Positions 1 through 5,137 of a DNA stretch of 5,137 nucleotides are shown in pieces (positions within the stretch are counted from its first letter, which is position 1; each line of letters opens with the position of its first letter). The notes under the pieces were generated by a model. That model had not been told where the DNA came from, made no database searches, and was given only the letters and a program-made list of their open reading frames with translations. The stretch lies in assembly GCA_011051925.1 (NCBI GenBank), contig DRKE01000461.1:1-5137 (forward strand). Reading direction: 5' to 3'. Both the position numbers and the translations under genes were made by a program. This DNA comes from Deltaproteobacteria bacterium. Lineage in GTDB: Bacteria; Myxococcota_A; UBA9160; UBA4427.

Positions 1-407
1 AGGGCTTCCGAGACCTGGAAGTCGTCGAAGACCCACGCGATCAGGTCTCCGCCTGAACGGTCATTGGTGCGGTCCCCCGTTGCGAGTCGCGCGCCCGTCC
101 GGATCTCGCTCGAGAAATGCCCGGGTTCGCCCATCGGTGCTGAATCGGGACCGGCGACGAAATCGAAGAAATAGGCATCCGAATCGCCGATCGTGATCGA
201 GAAGCCAACGATCTCCTCGCTCGCTGTCGAGACGTTCCGGAGCGTGAATCGGGGCACGTTGAAGTTGCCCTGCATGTCGCCGGGCTCGATGTCCAGCTGG
301 AAGAAGGGCGTTGCGTCTGCGAGCCCGGGCAGAAGCAGGAGAAGGGTGGTGACGAGCGGGAGGGCCGCGCGGGGCTGGCGGGGGGTCCGTCGATCGAGGT
401 TCTTCAT
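1..407 (-). CDS. Exported protein of unknown function, N-terminal part (runs off left edge)
   Basis: The reading frame is open from an ATG at 407 down to base 1, giving 135 complete codons with no stop; the C-terminus lies outside the window. The first 32 residues form a signal peptide: a basic arginine-rich n-region (residues 1-13), a hydrophobic core with LLLLL at 22-26, and a probable signal peptidase I site after Ala-Asp-Ala (30-32). The mature part begins TPFFQLDIEPGD and is rich in Phe, Asp, Gly and short beta-strand-like stretches (for example VGFSITIGDSDAYFFDF). This suits a secreted all-beta domain. A weak GAGAGG ribosome site lies 9 nt upstream. I do not recognise the family. The style resembles exported proteins carrying a C-terminal PEP-CTERM-type sorting tag, but that end is not visible, so this is only a guess. 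It is transcribed divergently from the operon on the plus strand. Export is well supported; function is unknown. Confidence 0.72.
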   Translation of the reverse strand, partial: MKNLDRRTPRQPRAALPLVTTLLLLLPGLADATPFFQLDIEPGDMQGNFNVPRFTLRNVSTASEEIVGFSITIGDSDAYFFDFVAGPDSAPMGEPGHFSSEIRTGARLATGDRTNDRSGGDLIAWVFDDFQVSEA

Positions 408-609
408 GGGGGTCGGCCTCTCGTTGGAGAAAAGGGGAACGGGCATCGGGTCCGGGCGGATTTCCCTGCGAATCGCATGCCATCGGCGATGAAGAGAAAC
501 GGCCGTGCAGGCGGAGAACCGCCGTGGCGCGGGTTTGGAAGGCCGCTTGCGGGTCCCCTGCCATGTCCTGTCGGCCTGCCCATCTCGGCGGGGATTCCCG
601 CGACGGCCA

Positions 610-632
610 GCTTTCCCCAATCAATGGAAAGC
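610..632. promoter_or_regulatory. Perfect inverted repeat, possible operator or hairpin
   Basis: GCTTTCC (610-616) and GGAAAGC (626-632) are perfect 7-bp inverted arms around a 9-nt AT-rich centre (CCAATCAAT). It lies roughly mid-way between the two divergent genes, in the most AT-rich patch of the intergenic region, which is a common place for a regulator binding site. No U-tract follows on either strand, so an intrinsic terminator is unlikely. The role is inferred from position and symmetry only. Confidence 0.3.
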
Positions 633-709
633 AAGACACGTCCTGCCGGTCCGCTCCGCAATGCCTTGCGCGGTCCGACGAACGCCTGTGGGGAAGCGGT
701 GGCGTCGGT

Positions 710-797
710 CATCCCGGATCCGGCCTCCGGGAGTCTGAGGGCGGGATCGCTATGCTCGCGACCTCCGGGCATCCCGGATCGGATCCAGGCGGGATCG
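710..797. repeat. Short repeat cluster able to form alternative hairpins
   Basis: CATCCCGGATC occurs exactly twice (710-720 and 770-780, 60 bp apart). CCTCCGGG occurs twice (724-731 and 762-769), and GGCGGGATCG occurs twice (740-749 and 788-797). The first two repeats are partly complementary. TCCCGGA (712-718) can pair with TCCGGGA (726-732), giving a 7-bp stem with a 7-nt loop. TCCGGG (764-769) can pair with CCCGGA (773-778), giving a 6-bp stem with a 3-nt loop. Cross-pairing between the two units is also possible. The block lies just upstream of the amidohydrolase ribosome site, so it could be an operator pair or a structured 5' leader. In GC-rich DNA some of this may be chance. Confidence 0.35.
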
Positions 798-812
798 GTT
801 GCTGCGGAACAT

Positions 813-817
813 GGAGG
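813..817 (+). promoter_or_regulatory. Ribosome binding site fixing the amidohydrolase start
   Basis: GGAGG lies 10 nt before the ATG at 828. This is the only strong ribosome site in the upstream open frame. It sits directly before a start that yields a textbook lipoprotein signal, so it decides against the longer 721-residue reading from 477. Confidence 0.75.
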
Positions 818-827
818 ATTCCAGTTC

Positions 828-2642
828 ATGAGGTTTTCAAGACTTCCGGGTGGGCGTGTCGGCCTCTTCTCGAAGGTCCTGTCGATCGCCCTGGTCGGGT
901 CGATCCTGCTGCAGGGTTGTGCCGCGCCCTCGGGCCCTGGTCGGGGGGCACCGGCGGATCTCGTCTTCCTGGGCGAGCACATCCTCACGGTCGATCCCGA
1001 GACCGCGGGCGCCCGTGCGGTGGCCGTCAGAGGAGAGACGATCGTCGCGGTCGGGAGTCGAGAAGAAGTCGAGCCCTTGATCGGGGCAACGACGCGCGTC
1101 GTCGAGCTCGGAGATCGTGCGCTCCTGCCGGCCTTCATCGATGCCCACGGTCATCTCGGGCTGGTGATGCAGACGCTCGGTCTCCTGAACGCCTCGTCGC
1201 CTCCGGTCGGGCCGATGGAAGACATCGAGCAGATCGTCGCGGCCTTGCGGGATCGGATCGCGCAGGAGGAGATTCCGGCCGGCGAACTCGTGCTGGGATA
1301 CGGCTACGACGATTCCCTGCTCGCGGAAGGCCGGCATCCGGATCGCGACGATCTCGATCGCGCTTCCCTCGATCATCCGATCGCGCTGCTTCACGTATCG
1401 GGCCATCTCGCCACCGCGAACTCCAGGGCACTGGCGCTCTTCGGCTATGACGCCGACACGCCCGACCCGCCGGGTGGCGTCATCCGACGGCGACCGGGAT
1501 CGAGGGAGCCGAACGGCGTGCTCGAAGAGACGGCGGCGGTCGCGGCGCTCACGCGAGCGATCAGCGGGCCGTCTTCTCCAGAAGAGTTCGCCCGAAGTCT
1601 CGATCGGGCACTCGCCTATCATGCGAGTTTCGGGCTGACGACGATCCAGGACGGTGCTTCGACTCCGCAGATGGTGGCGGCGCTTCGCGCCGTCGCATCA
1701 CGGCGTCCGCTTCCCCTGGACGTCGCGGCCTATGTCCAGGTGAACGAGATGGAGGACGACGCCGATCTCGACGCGATCGGCTACGGCCGGGGATACGAGA
1801 ACGGCTTTCGTGTTGCAGGCGCGAAATTCGTGCTCGATGGTTCGCCCCAGGGTCGGACCGCCTGGTTGACACGGCCCTACGACGAAGCGCCCCCAGGCCT
1901 GCCGGCGGATTATCGTGCCTATCCGATCGTGGATCCGGATCGCTACAAACGGAATGCGGCACGCCTGATTCGTGCGGGGATTCCGATCCTCGTGCACGCC
2001 AACGGCGACGCGGCGATCGATCTGATGATCGAGGGGGTCGGAGCGGTCGAAGGCATCGAGGACATCGACCATCGATCGGTCACGATCCACGCGCAGCTGA
2101 CCCGCGAAGATCAGCTCGACGAGATGAAGCGCCTGGGCATCATCCCTTCCTATTTCTCGGCACACCCCTTCTTCTGGGGAGATTGGCATCGACGCAGCTT
2201 CGGAGACGACCGGGCTCTTCGGATCAGTCCCCTCCGGTCGACCCTCGACCGGGGAATCCCCTATACGATCCACAACGACGCACCCGTCGTGCCGCCGGAC
2301 ATCATGCGACTGATCGAGATCACGATGACCCGGAAGACCCGTTCGGGCTTCGTTCTCGGCGCGGATCAGCGCGTCGATTTCGAGGAAGCGCTTCGGGGTG
2401 TCACGCTCGGGGCGGCCTACGCCTACTTCGAGGAGGACCGGAAGGGGTCGATCACGCCAGGCAAGCAGGCCGACCTCGTCGTGCTCGCGGTCGATCCCCG
2501 AAACGTCGCGCCCGAGGACATCTCCGAGATCGCCATCCTGGAAACCCTGGCTCGCGGAAGGTCGGTGTTTTCCGCGACCGCGACCGACGACCCGCCCTGC
2601 GGAGTGGCTGCCTCTCCGGTCTGCGCCCGATCGGAACGCTGA
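828..2642 (+). CDS. Lipoprotein amidohydrolase, YtcJ-like (amidohydrolase family 3)
   Basis: A 604-residue metal-dependent hydrolase. Residues 1-31 are a lipoprotein signal: Arg residues at 2, 5 and 10, a hydrophobic stretch at 17-28, and lipobox LQGC with Cys31. Ala at +2 favours outer-membrane sorting. A small beta sandwich follows (ADLVFLGEHILTVDP), then the TIM-barrel domain. Visible active-site motifs are DAHGH (His107 and His109), Lys333 in AKFVLDGSPQGRTAW, HANGD (His390), IHAQ (His421) and HNDAPV (Asp484). The C-terminal KGSITPGKQADLVVL closes the sandwich. The start is set by GGAGG 10 nt upstream. By family knowledge, these enzymes cleave C-N bonds of amides, formamides or cyclic amides. 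The substrate cannot be read from sequence. The DGSPQG/HNDAPVVPPD wording is a recognisable subgroup of the family. The gene heads a tight operon, with its stop 5 nt before the next ATG, so translational coupling is likely. The family call is firm; the role in the pathway is unknown. Confidence 0.92.
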   Translation: MRFSRLPGGRVGLFSKVLSIALVGSILLQGCAAPSGPGRGAPADLVFLGEHILTVDPETAGARAVAVRGETIVAVGSREEVEPLIGATTRVVELGDRALLPAFIDAHGHLGLVMQTLGLLNASSPPVGPMEDIEQIVAALRDRIAQEEIPAGELVLGYGYDDSLLAEGRHPDRDDLDRASLDHPIALLHVSGHLATANSRALALFGYDADTPDPPGGVIRRRPGSREPNGVLEETAAVAALTRAISGPSSPEEFARSLDRALAYHASFGLTTIQDGASTPQMVAALRAVASRRPLPLDVAAYVQVNEMEDDADLDAIGYGRGYENGFRVAGAKFVLDGSPQGRTAWLTRPYDEAPPGLPADYRAYPIVDPDRYKRNAARLIRAGIPILVHANGDAAIDLMIEGVGAVEGIEDIDHRSVTIHAQLTREDQLDEMKRLGIIPSYFSAHPFFWGDWHRRSFGDDRALRISPLRSTLDRGIPYTIHNDAPVVPPDIMRLIEITMTRKTRSGFVLGADQRVDFEEALRGVTLGAAYAYFEEDRKGSITPGKQADLVVLAVDPRNVAPEDISEIAILETLARGRSVFSATATDDPPCGVAASPVCARSER

Positions 2643-2647
2643 GACCG

Positions 2648-3310
2648 ATGGCGATCGTGCAGGTGCTGCTCGGGATCGCCTATCCGATCCTCATCTTCGT
2701 TTCGCTCGCCTGGCTCGAGCCCCGGCAGGTCGCACTCGTGGTTCTCGGCCTCGCGGTCCTCCGATTCGCCGTGGCTCGCACGGGTCTCGCACTCGCCGTG
2801 ACCCGTGCGGTCTGGGTGCCCGTGGCGGCCGTGGGCCTCGTCGTCCTCTCGACGGCGATCTGGAACGATCCGATCGGGCTCCTGATGACGCCGACCTTGA
2901 TCAACGCGTCCCTGCTCGCGACCTTCGCTGGATCGCTGTGGTCCGATCGGCCGATGGTGGAGCGGTTTGCGCGCTTGCATGTGGACGATCTCTCGGAGGC
3001 CGAGAGACGCTATTGCCGGACCGTGACGAAGGTCTGGTGCGTCTTCTTCGTCGTGAACGGCGGAGTCGCATTGGGGTTGGCTCTCACGCGCCAGATCGAG
3101 GCCTGGACGTTGTTCACGGGATTCATCTCGTATCTCCTGATCGGAATGCTCTTCGCGACGGAGTTCGTCTACCGGCATTGGCGGTTCCGTCGCTATACCG
3201 GCGGAATCCTCGATCCGATCCTCATGCGTGTCTTTCCGCCACGCGCCGGATCCCTCGAAGGCGCCGCGCTTCCAGGGGGCGATCGAGCCGATTCCGTCGA
3301 GAAGGAATAG
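2648..3310 (+). CDS. COG4648-type polytopic inner-membrane protein, aryl polyene cluster type
   Basis: A 220-residue membrane protein. Hydrophobic segments lie at about 3-23, 28-43, 55-72, 83-97, 129-147 and 153-175, followed by a basic tail (YRHWRFRRY, 175-183) and a hydrophilic C-terminus. The most characteristic stretches are TPTLINASLLATFAGSL (81-97), VERFARL (104-110), TVTKVWCVFFVVNG (125-138) and FISYLLIGMLFATEF (159-173). I recognise these as the COG4648 signature. Members are regularly found in aryl polyene/xanthomonadin-type clusters; their biochemical role is not established to my knowledge. The ATG lies 5 nt after the amidohydrolase stop with only a weak ribosome site, which suggests translation coupled to the upstream gene. 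The gene ends at TAG, and an in-frame ATG of the next open frame follows at once. The topology is an estimate by eye. Confidence 0.85.
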   Translation: MAIVQVLLGIAYPILIFVSLAWLEPRQVALVVLGLAVLRFAVARTGLALAVTRAVWVPVAAVGLVVLSTAIWNDPIGLLMTPTLINASLLATFAGSLWSDRPMVERFARLHVDDLSEAERRYCRTVTKVWCVFFVVNGGVALGLALTRQIEAWTLFTGFISYLLIGMLFATEFVYRHWRFRRYTGGILDPILMRVFPPRAGSLEGAALPGGDRADSVEKE

Positions 3311-3341
3311 ATGCGGGATCGCTGGACAACGGAGGGCGCCG

Positions 3342-3395
3342 ATGTTTCAGTACATGGGTCCGACATTCGTTCGGACGATGCACGCTTCGGCATGA
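3342..3395 (+). CDS. Possible 17-residue leader peptide
   Basis: GGAGG (3331-3335) lies 6 nt before an ATG that opens a 17-codon frame reading MFQYMGPTFVRTMHASA, ending in TGA at 3393-3395. The TGA overlaps an in-frame ATG (3392) of the downstream flavoprotein frame as ATGA. A hairpin follows 17 nt later. The peptide has no repeated residue run of the kind seen in classical amino-acid attenuators. It could be a real leader peptide, a coupling ORF or chance. Its ribosome site is as good as those of the real genes, which is the main reason to list it. Confidence 0.25.
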   Translation: MFQYMGPTFVRTMHASA

Positions 3396-3411
3396 CGCGC
3401 GACGTGGGCGG

Positions 3412-3430
3412 TCGGGTCGGGGGGACCCGA
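3412..3430 (+). promoter_or_regulatory. Perfect 7-bp hairpin before the flavoprotein ribosome site
   Basis: TCGGGTC (3412-3418) pairs perfectly with GACCCGA (3424-3430) around a GGGGG loop. It is GC-rich and lies 25 nt before the AGGGGAGGGGAG ribosome region. There is no T-run after it, so it is not an intrinsic terminator. It could stabilise the mRNA or affect ribosome loading on the flavoprotein start. Confidence 0.35.
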
Positions 3431-3455
3431 GTGGCCGGTGATCCGCGAATCCAGG

Positions 3456-3460
3456 GGAGG
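3456..3460 (+). promoter_or_regulatory. Ribosome binding site selecting GTG 3467
   Basis: GGAGG, inside a longer purine run (3453-3466), lies 6 nt before GTG 3467. This is the best-spaced ribosome site in the leader for the flavoprotein frame. It places the dinucleotide-binding motif 13 residues from the start, as usual in this family. Confidence 0.65.
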
Positions 3461-3466
3461 GGAGAA

Positions 3467-4699
3467 GTGGCTGCGAGGCCTGATTGGGACGTGGTGATCG
3501 CGGGGGCGGGGCCGGGGGGAACGTCGTCGGCGATCCGTCTCGCGGAAGCGGGCGTGCGCGTCCTGGTTCTCGAGCGCGAGATCTTCCCGCGTTTCCACAT
3601 CGGCGAATCGCTGCTTCCCGCCGCGGAACTCCTGGTGACGGATCTGGGGGTCGATCCGGATCCGAACGTGTTCCTGTTCAAACGCGGTGCGCAATTCGTC
3701 TGTGAAGAGACGGGTCGGCGACAATCGTTCGACTTCAACGAGGCGATGCCGGGACCCCAGCGTCATGCATGGCAGGTCGATCGCGCTCGCTTCGACACGC
3801 TCCTTCGCGACCGCGCGATCGAGGCGGGCGCAGAGGTTCGCCATGGCGTCCGGGTCGACCGGGTCGAGTTCGGAGCAGACGGCGTCAGGGTGGGAACGGG
3901 CGGAGACCGCGTGTGCGCCCGCTATTTCATCGATGCCACGGGTCAGGATCGACTGCTCGGGAAGCAGATGGGTACGATCCGGGCCTATGAACAGTTCGGA
4001 AAGGCAGCGGTCTACACCCACTACTCCCAGCTCAGTGAGGCCACCCAGCAGGAATTCGCGCCGTACAACGATATCCGGATCGTCTCGATTCCCGATGGTT
4101 GGCTCTGGGCGATTCCGCTCACGAAGAACCGCCTGAGTGTCGGCCTCGTGACCCGGAGATCGGGGCTTCGAAAGAAGCGACTGGACGACTACATCGACCA
4201 CAGCCCCCTCTTCCAAAGACTGCTGGCGGGTGCCCATCGCCATGCGACCGAGCTCGTCGGAAACTTCAGTTTCGAGAACACCGCGCCGTCCGGTGCTCGG
4301 TTCGCATGCGTGGGCGACTCCGCCTGCTTCATCGATCCGGTCTTTTCGTCGGGTGTCTCCCTGGCGATCCATCGCGGTCTCGTCGTTGCGGATCGACTGC
4401 TGCCTGCGCTCGAGTCCGGAAGGGAGTCCGATCCGGACCTCATGCAGCCCATGGAGGCGTCGATGAAGCGCGGGTACGACACCTTCGCGTCACTCGTCTA
4501 TCGCTTCTACAACACCCGCTTCGTCGAGAACCTGATCTACAATGCTCCGGATGACGGTCGACTGCGATCCGGCGTCATCAGCGTCCTGGCGGGTGACGTC
4601 TTTCGCGAGGACAACGACTTCCAGGACATGTTGCTGGCTTCCCGCCGGCATCGGAAGCGGGCGGGCGGGTCCATCGAGGCGCATGAGGTTCCGGTCTGA
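3467..4699 (+). CDS. FAD-dependent oxidoreductase, tryptophan-halogenase-like family
   Basis: With the GTG start this is a 410-residue flavoprotein, a normal length for the family. In order, it shows: a Rossmann motif GAGPGG (13-18) with the strand end VLVLERE; FPRFHIGESLLP with Gly46-Glu47-Ser48; FKRGAQF with Lys72; YFIDATG; WLWAIP (212-217); and the second FAD-binding motif GDSACFIDPVFSSG (283-296). Three signatures associated with flavin-dependent halogenases are present: a lysine in the position region of the catalytic Lys, WxWxIP, and FxxPxxSxG. No transmembrane segment or signal peptide is seen, so the enzyme is cytosolic or peripheral. Relatives in aryl polyene and flexirubin-type clusters are often annotated as tryptophan halogenase or as a FAD-dependent dehydrogenase. 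Actual halogenation, hydroxylation or desaturation cannot be told apart here. A partner flavin reductase would be needed and is not in the window. The start is not certain: ATG 3392 and ATG 3311 are in frame. Confidence 0.88.
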   Translation: MAARPDWDVVIAGAGPGGTSSAIRLAEAGVRVLVLEREIFPRFHIGESLLPAAELLVTDLGVDPDPNVFLFKRGAQFVCEETGRRQSFDFNEAMPGPQRHAWQVDRARFDTLLRDRAIEAGAEVRHGVRVDRVEFGADGVRVGTGGDRVCARYFIDATGQDRLLGKQMGTIRAYEQFGKAAVYTHYSQLSEATQQEFAPYNDIRIVSIPDGWLWAIPLTKNRLSVGLVTRRSGLRKKRLDDYIDHSPLFQRLLAGAHRHATELVGNFSFENTAPSGARFACVGDSACFIDPVFSSGVSLAIHRGLVVADRLLPALESGRESDPDLMQPMEASMKRGYDTFASLVYRFYNTRFVENLIYNAPDDGRLRSGVISVLAGDVFREDNDFQDMLLASRRHRKRAGGSIEAHEVPV

Positions 4700-4798
4700 G
4701 GTTCGGGACGTTCCCGGAACGCGAAGTGACGGACGGATGGGCCGCGTTCCGTCGCCGATGCGGACGAAAAGTCGAGAGAACCGAGGAGCAGCTGCCGG
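4700..4798 (+). other. Short intergenic gap with weak hairpin (4701-4720)
   Basis: Directly after the flavoprotein stop, GTTC-GGGA (4701-4708) can fold back on TCCC-G-GAAC (4712-4720). This gives two 4-bp stems with one bulged G and a 3-nt loop. No T-tract follows, so it is at most an RNA-processing or stabilising element, not a clear terminator. The rest of the 99-bp gap shows no gene of its own. A frame from ATG 4684 runs through it but is an Arg/Ser-rich shadow of the ketosynthase. The operon probably continues through. Confidence 0.3.
4783..4788 (+). promoter_or_regulatory. Ribosome binding site of the ketosynthase gene
   Basis: GAGGAG lies 10 nt before the ATG at 4799 and supports that start, which gives the usual N-terminal length before the first ketosynthase strand. 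Confidence 0.65.
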
Positions 4799-5137
4799 AT
4801 GTCGCATTTCCCCATCCCGATCACCGGATTCGCGATGTGCAACGCGATCGGGCACGACCGCGACCGGGTGCGGGCCTCGCTCTTCGAGGGTCGCTCGGGC
4901 CTCGGACCCTCTCCCATCGAACTTCCTTTCGAGACCGTCGTGGGGGCGGTCGATCTGGAGTTGCCTTGCCTCCCCGCGGCGCTCGAGGCCTGGTCGACGC
5001 GAACGACGCGGATCGCCCGACATCTCCTCGAGGGCCTCGGGTCGGAGCTGACGGGGCTGCGCGAGCGTTGGCGCCCGGAGAGGATCGCGGTCCTGCTCGG
5101 GACGAGTACCGGAGGCGCCGATGTCACGGAGGAAGCC
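4799..5137 (+). CDS. Beta-ketoacyl-ACP synthase, N-terminal 113 residues (cut by right edge)
   Basis: The frame is open from ATG 4799 to the last base, exactly 113 codons. The start PIPITGFAMCNAIG followed by VRASLFEGRSGLGP matches the first strand and helix of FabB/FabF-type ketosynthases (typically ITG-xx-SP-G then LLxGRSGI). RIAVLLGTSTGG (95-106) matches the strand and glycine-rich turn that precede the catalytic region; the GTST wording is typical of ketosynthases from aryl polyene-type clusters. The catalytic Cys and the two His residues lie beyond the window, so activity cannot be judged. The spacing between the two motifs is slightly shorter than in housekeeping FabF. That is consistent with the aryl polyene subgroup but does not prove it. 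The expected role is decarboxylative condensation of malonyl-ACP with a growing polyene chain. A chain-length-factor paralogue lacking the Cys is the main alternative. It is co-directional with the flavoprotein after 99 bp. Confidence 0.82.
   Translation, partial: MSHFPIPITGFAMCNAIGHDRDRVRASLFEGRSGLGPSPIELPFETVVGAVDLELPCLPAALEAWSTRTTRIARHLLEGLGSELTGLRERWRPERIAVLLGTSTGGADVTEEA

Larger units (their letters stand above)
408..827. other. Divergent intergenic region, no convincing gene
   Basis: This 420-bp stretch separates the start of the minus-strand exported protein from the start of the plus-strand amidohydrolase. It must hold the promoters for both directions. The amidohydrolase frame stays open upstream to 477, but the translation there is Pro/Arg/Gly-rich, lacks domain features and would bury the signal sequence internally. 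I therefore treat it as non-coding. No good sigma-70 pair is visible. TATGCT at 751-756 is a possible -10 for the plus strand but lacks a matching -35. Two structured patches are listed separately (610-632 and 710-797). The region contains almost no GATC between the start of the exported gene and position 717, unlike the genes around it. Confidence 0.6.
3311..3466 (+). promoter_or_regulatory. 156-bp leader between membrane protein and flavoprotein genes
   Basis: The flavoprotein frame is open through here from ATG 3311, which itself has AAGGA 4 nt upstream. However, the extra 52 residues would be a polar, Gly/Arg/Asp-rich tail with no domain character placed before a Rossmann fold that normally starts near the N-terminus. 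I therefore read the stretch mainly as an untranslated leader. It holds a 17-codon ORF with a good ribosome site (3342-3395), a perfect 7-bp hairpin (3412-3430) and the purine-rich ribosome site of the flavoprotein gene. Another in-frame ATG at 3392 overlaps the stop of the small ORF as ATGA and would give a 435-residue protein. It cannot be excluded as the start. Confidence 0.4.

Noticed and set aside
61..639. A 192-codon minus-strand open frame across the left part
   Set aside because: Its Arg/Pro/Ser-rich translation is a shadow. The overlapping minus-strand frame starting at 407 has a clean signal peptide and natural protein composition.
751..756. TATGCT as a -10 promoter element for the operon
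   Set aside because: No acceptable -35 hexamer lies 16-18 bp upstream, so I do not call a promoter.
477..827. A 117-residue N-terminal extension of the amidohydrolase reading frame starting at ATG 477
   Set aside because: It has no strong ribosome site, a Pro/Arg/Gly-rich composition and no domain. It would also place the lipoprotein signal in the middle of the protein. ATG 828 has GGAGG at good spacing.
811..831. A 6-codon ORF (MEDSSS) whose stop overlaps the amidohydrolase start as ATGA
   Set aside because: It has no ribosome site of its own, and the codons contain the amidohydrolase GGAGG. Most likely chance.
837..1622. Long minus-strand open frames inside the amidohydrolase, and similar ones inside the flavoprotein (3347-4372)
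   Set aside because: These are antisense shadows in GC-rich DNA with Arg/Asp-rich, low-complexity translations and no motifs. The plus-strand genes there have complete family motifs.
3502..3519. A dense G-run (three runs of 4-6 G) just inside the flavoprotein gene, as a possible G-quadruplex
   Set aside because: The runs are explained by codons for the Gly-rich FAD-binding motif, and a fourth nearby G-run is missing at suitable loop length.
4701..4720. Intrinsic terminator after the flavoprotein gene
   Set aside because: The stem is short and bulged, and no T-tract follows. The next gene is co-directional with a good ribosome site, so read-through is more likely.

Overview
The window looks like a piece of chromosome from a GC-rich Gram-negative bacterium. 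Coding regions are dense and GC-rich, with strong G/C preference at third codon positions. Ribosome sites are AGGAGG-like, and one gene encodes a lipoprotein with a standard lipobox. The tetramer GATC is very common. The gene set would suit a myxobacterial or deltaproteobacterial lineage, or a proteobacterium, but nothing here fixes the taxon.

Layout: (1) Positions 1-407, minus strand: the N-terminal part of an unrecognised exported protein that runs off the left edge. (2) Positions 408-827: a 420-bp divergent intergenic region with no convincing gene. It contains a 7-bp-stem hairpin and a cluster of short repeats that can fold in alternative ways. (3) Positions 828-5137, plus strand: four co-directional genes that read as one operon. 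They are a lipoprotein amidohydrolase of the YtcJ/amidohydrolase-3 type, a small polytopic membrane protein of the COG4648 type, a flavoprotein of the tryptophan-halogenase-like family, and the first 113 residues of a beta-ketoacyl-ACP synthase cut by the right edge. The first two are 5 bp apart. The flavoprotein is preceded by a 156-bp leader holding a 17-codon ORF and a perfect 7-bp hairpin. The ketosynthase follows after 99 bp.

How the genes may work together: a COG4648 membrane protein, a halogenase-like FAD enzyme and a FabB/FabF-type ketosynthase are recurrent members of aryl polyene, xanthomonadin and flexirubin-like pigment clusters. There a dissociated type II fatty-acid-like machinery builds a conjugated polyene that ends up in the outer membrane. 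I infer that this window is the left border of such a cluster, with ketoreductase, dehydratase, ACP, ligase and export genes expected to the right of 5137. The amidohydrolase lipoprotein is not a standard part of these clusters. It is either an unusual accessory enzyme or a neighbour that shares the transcript. The flavoprotein keeps all three sequence signatures associated with flavin-dependent halogenases, so a halogenated product is possible but not shown.
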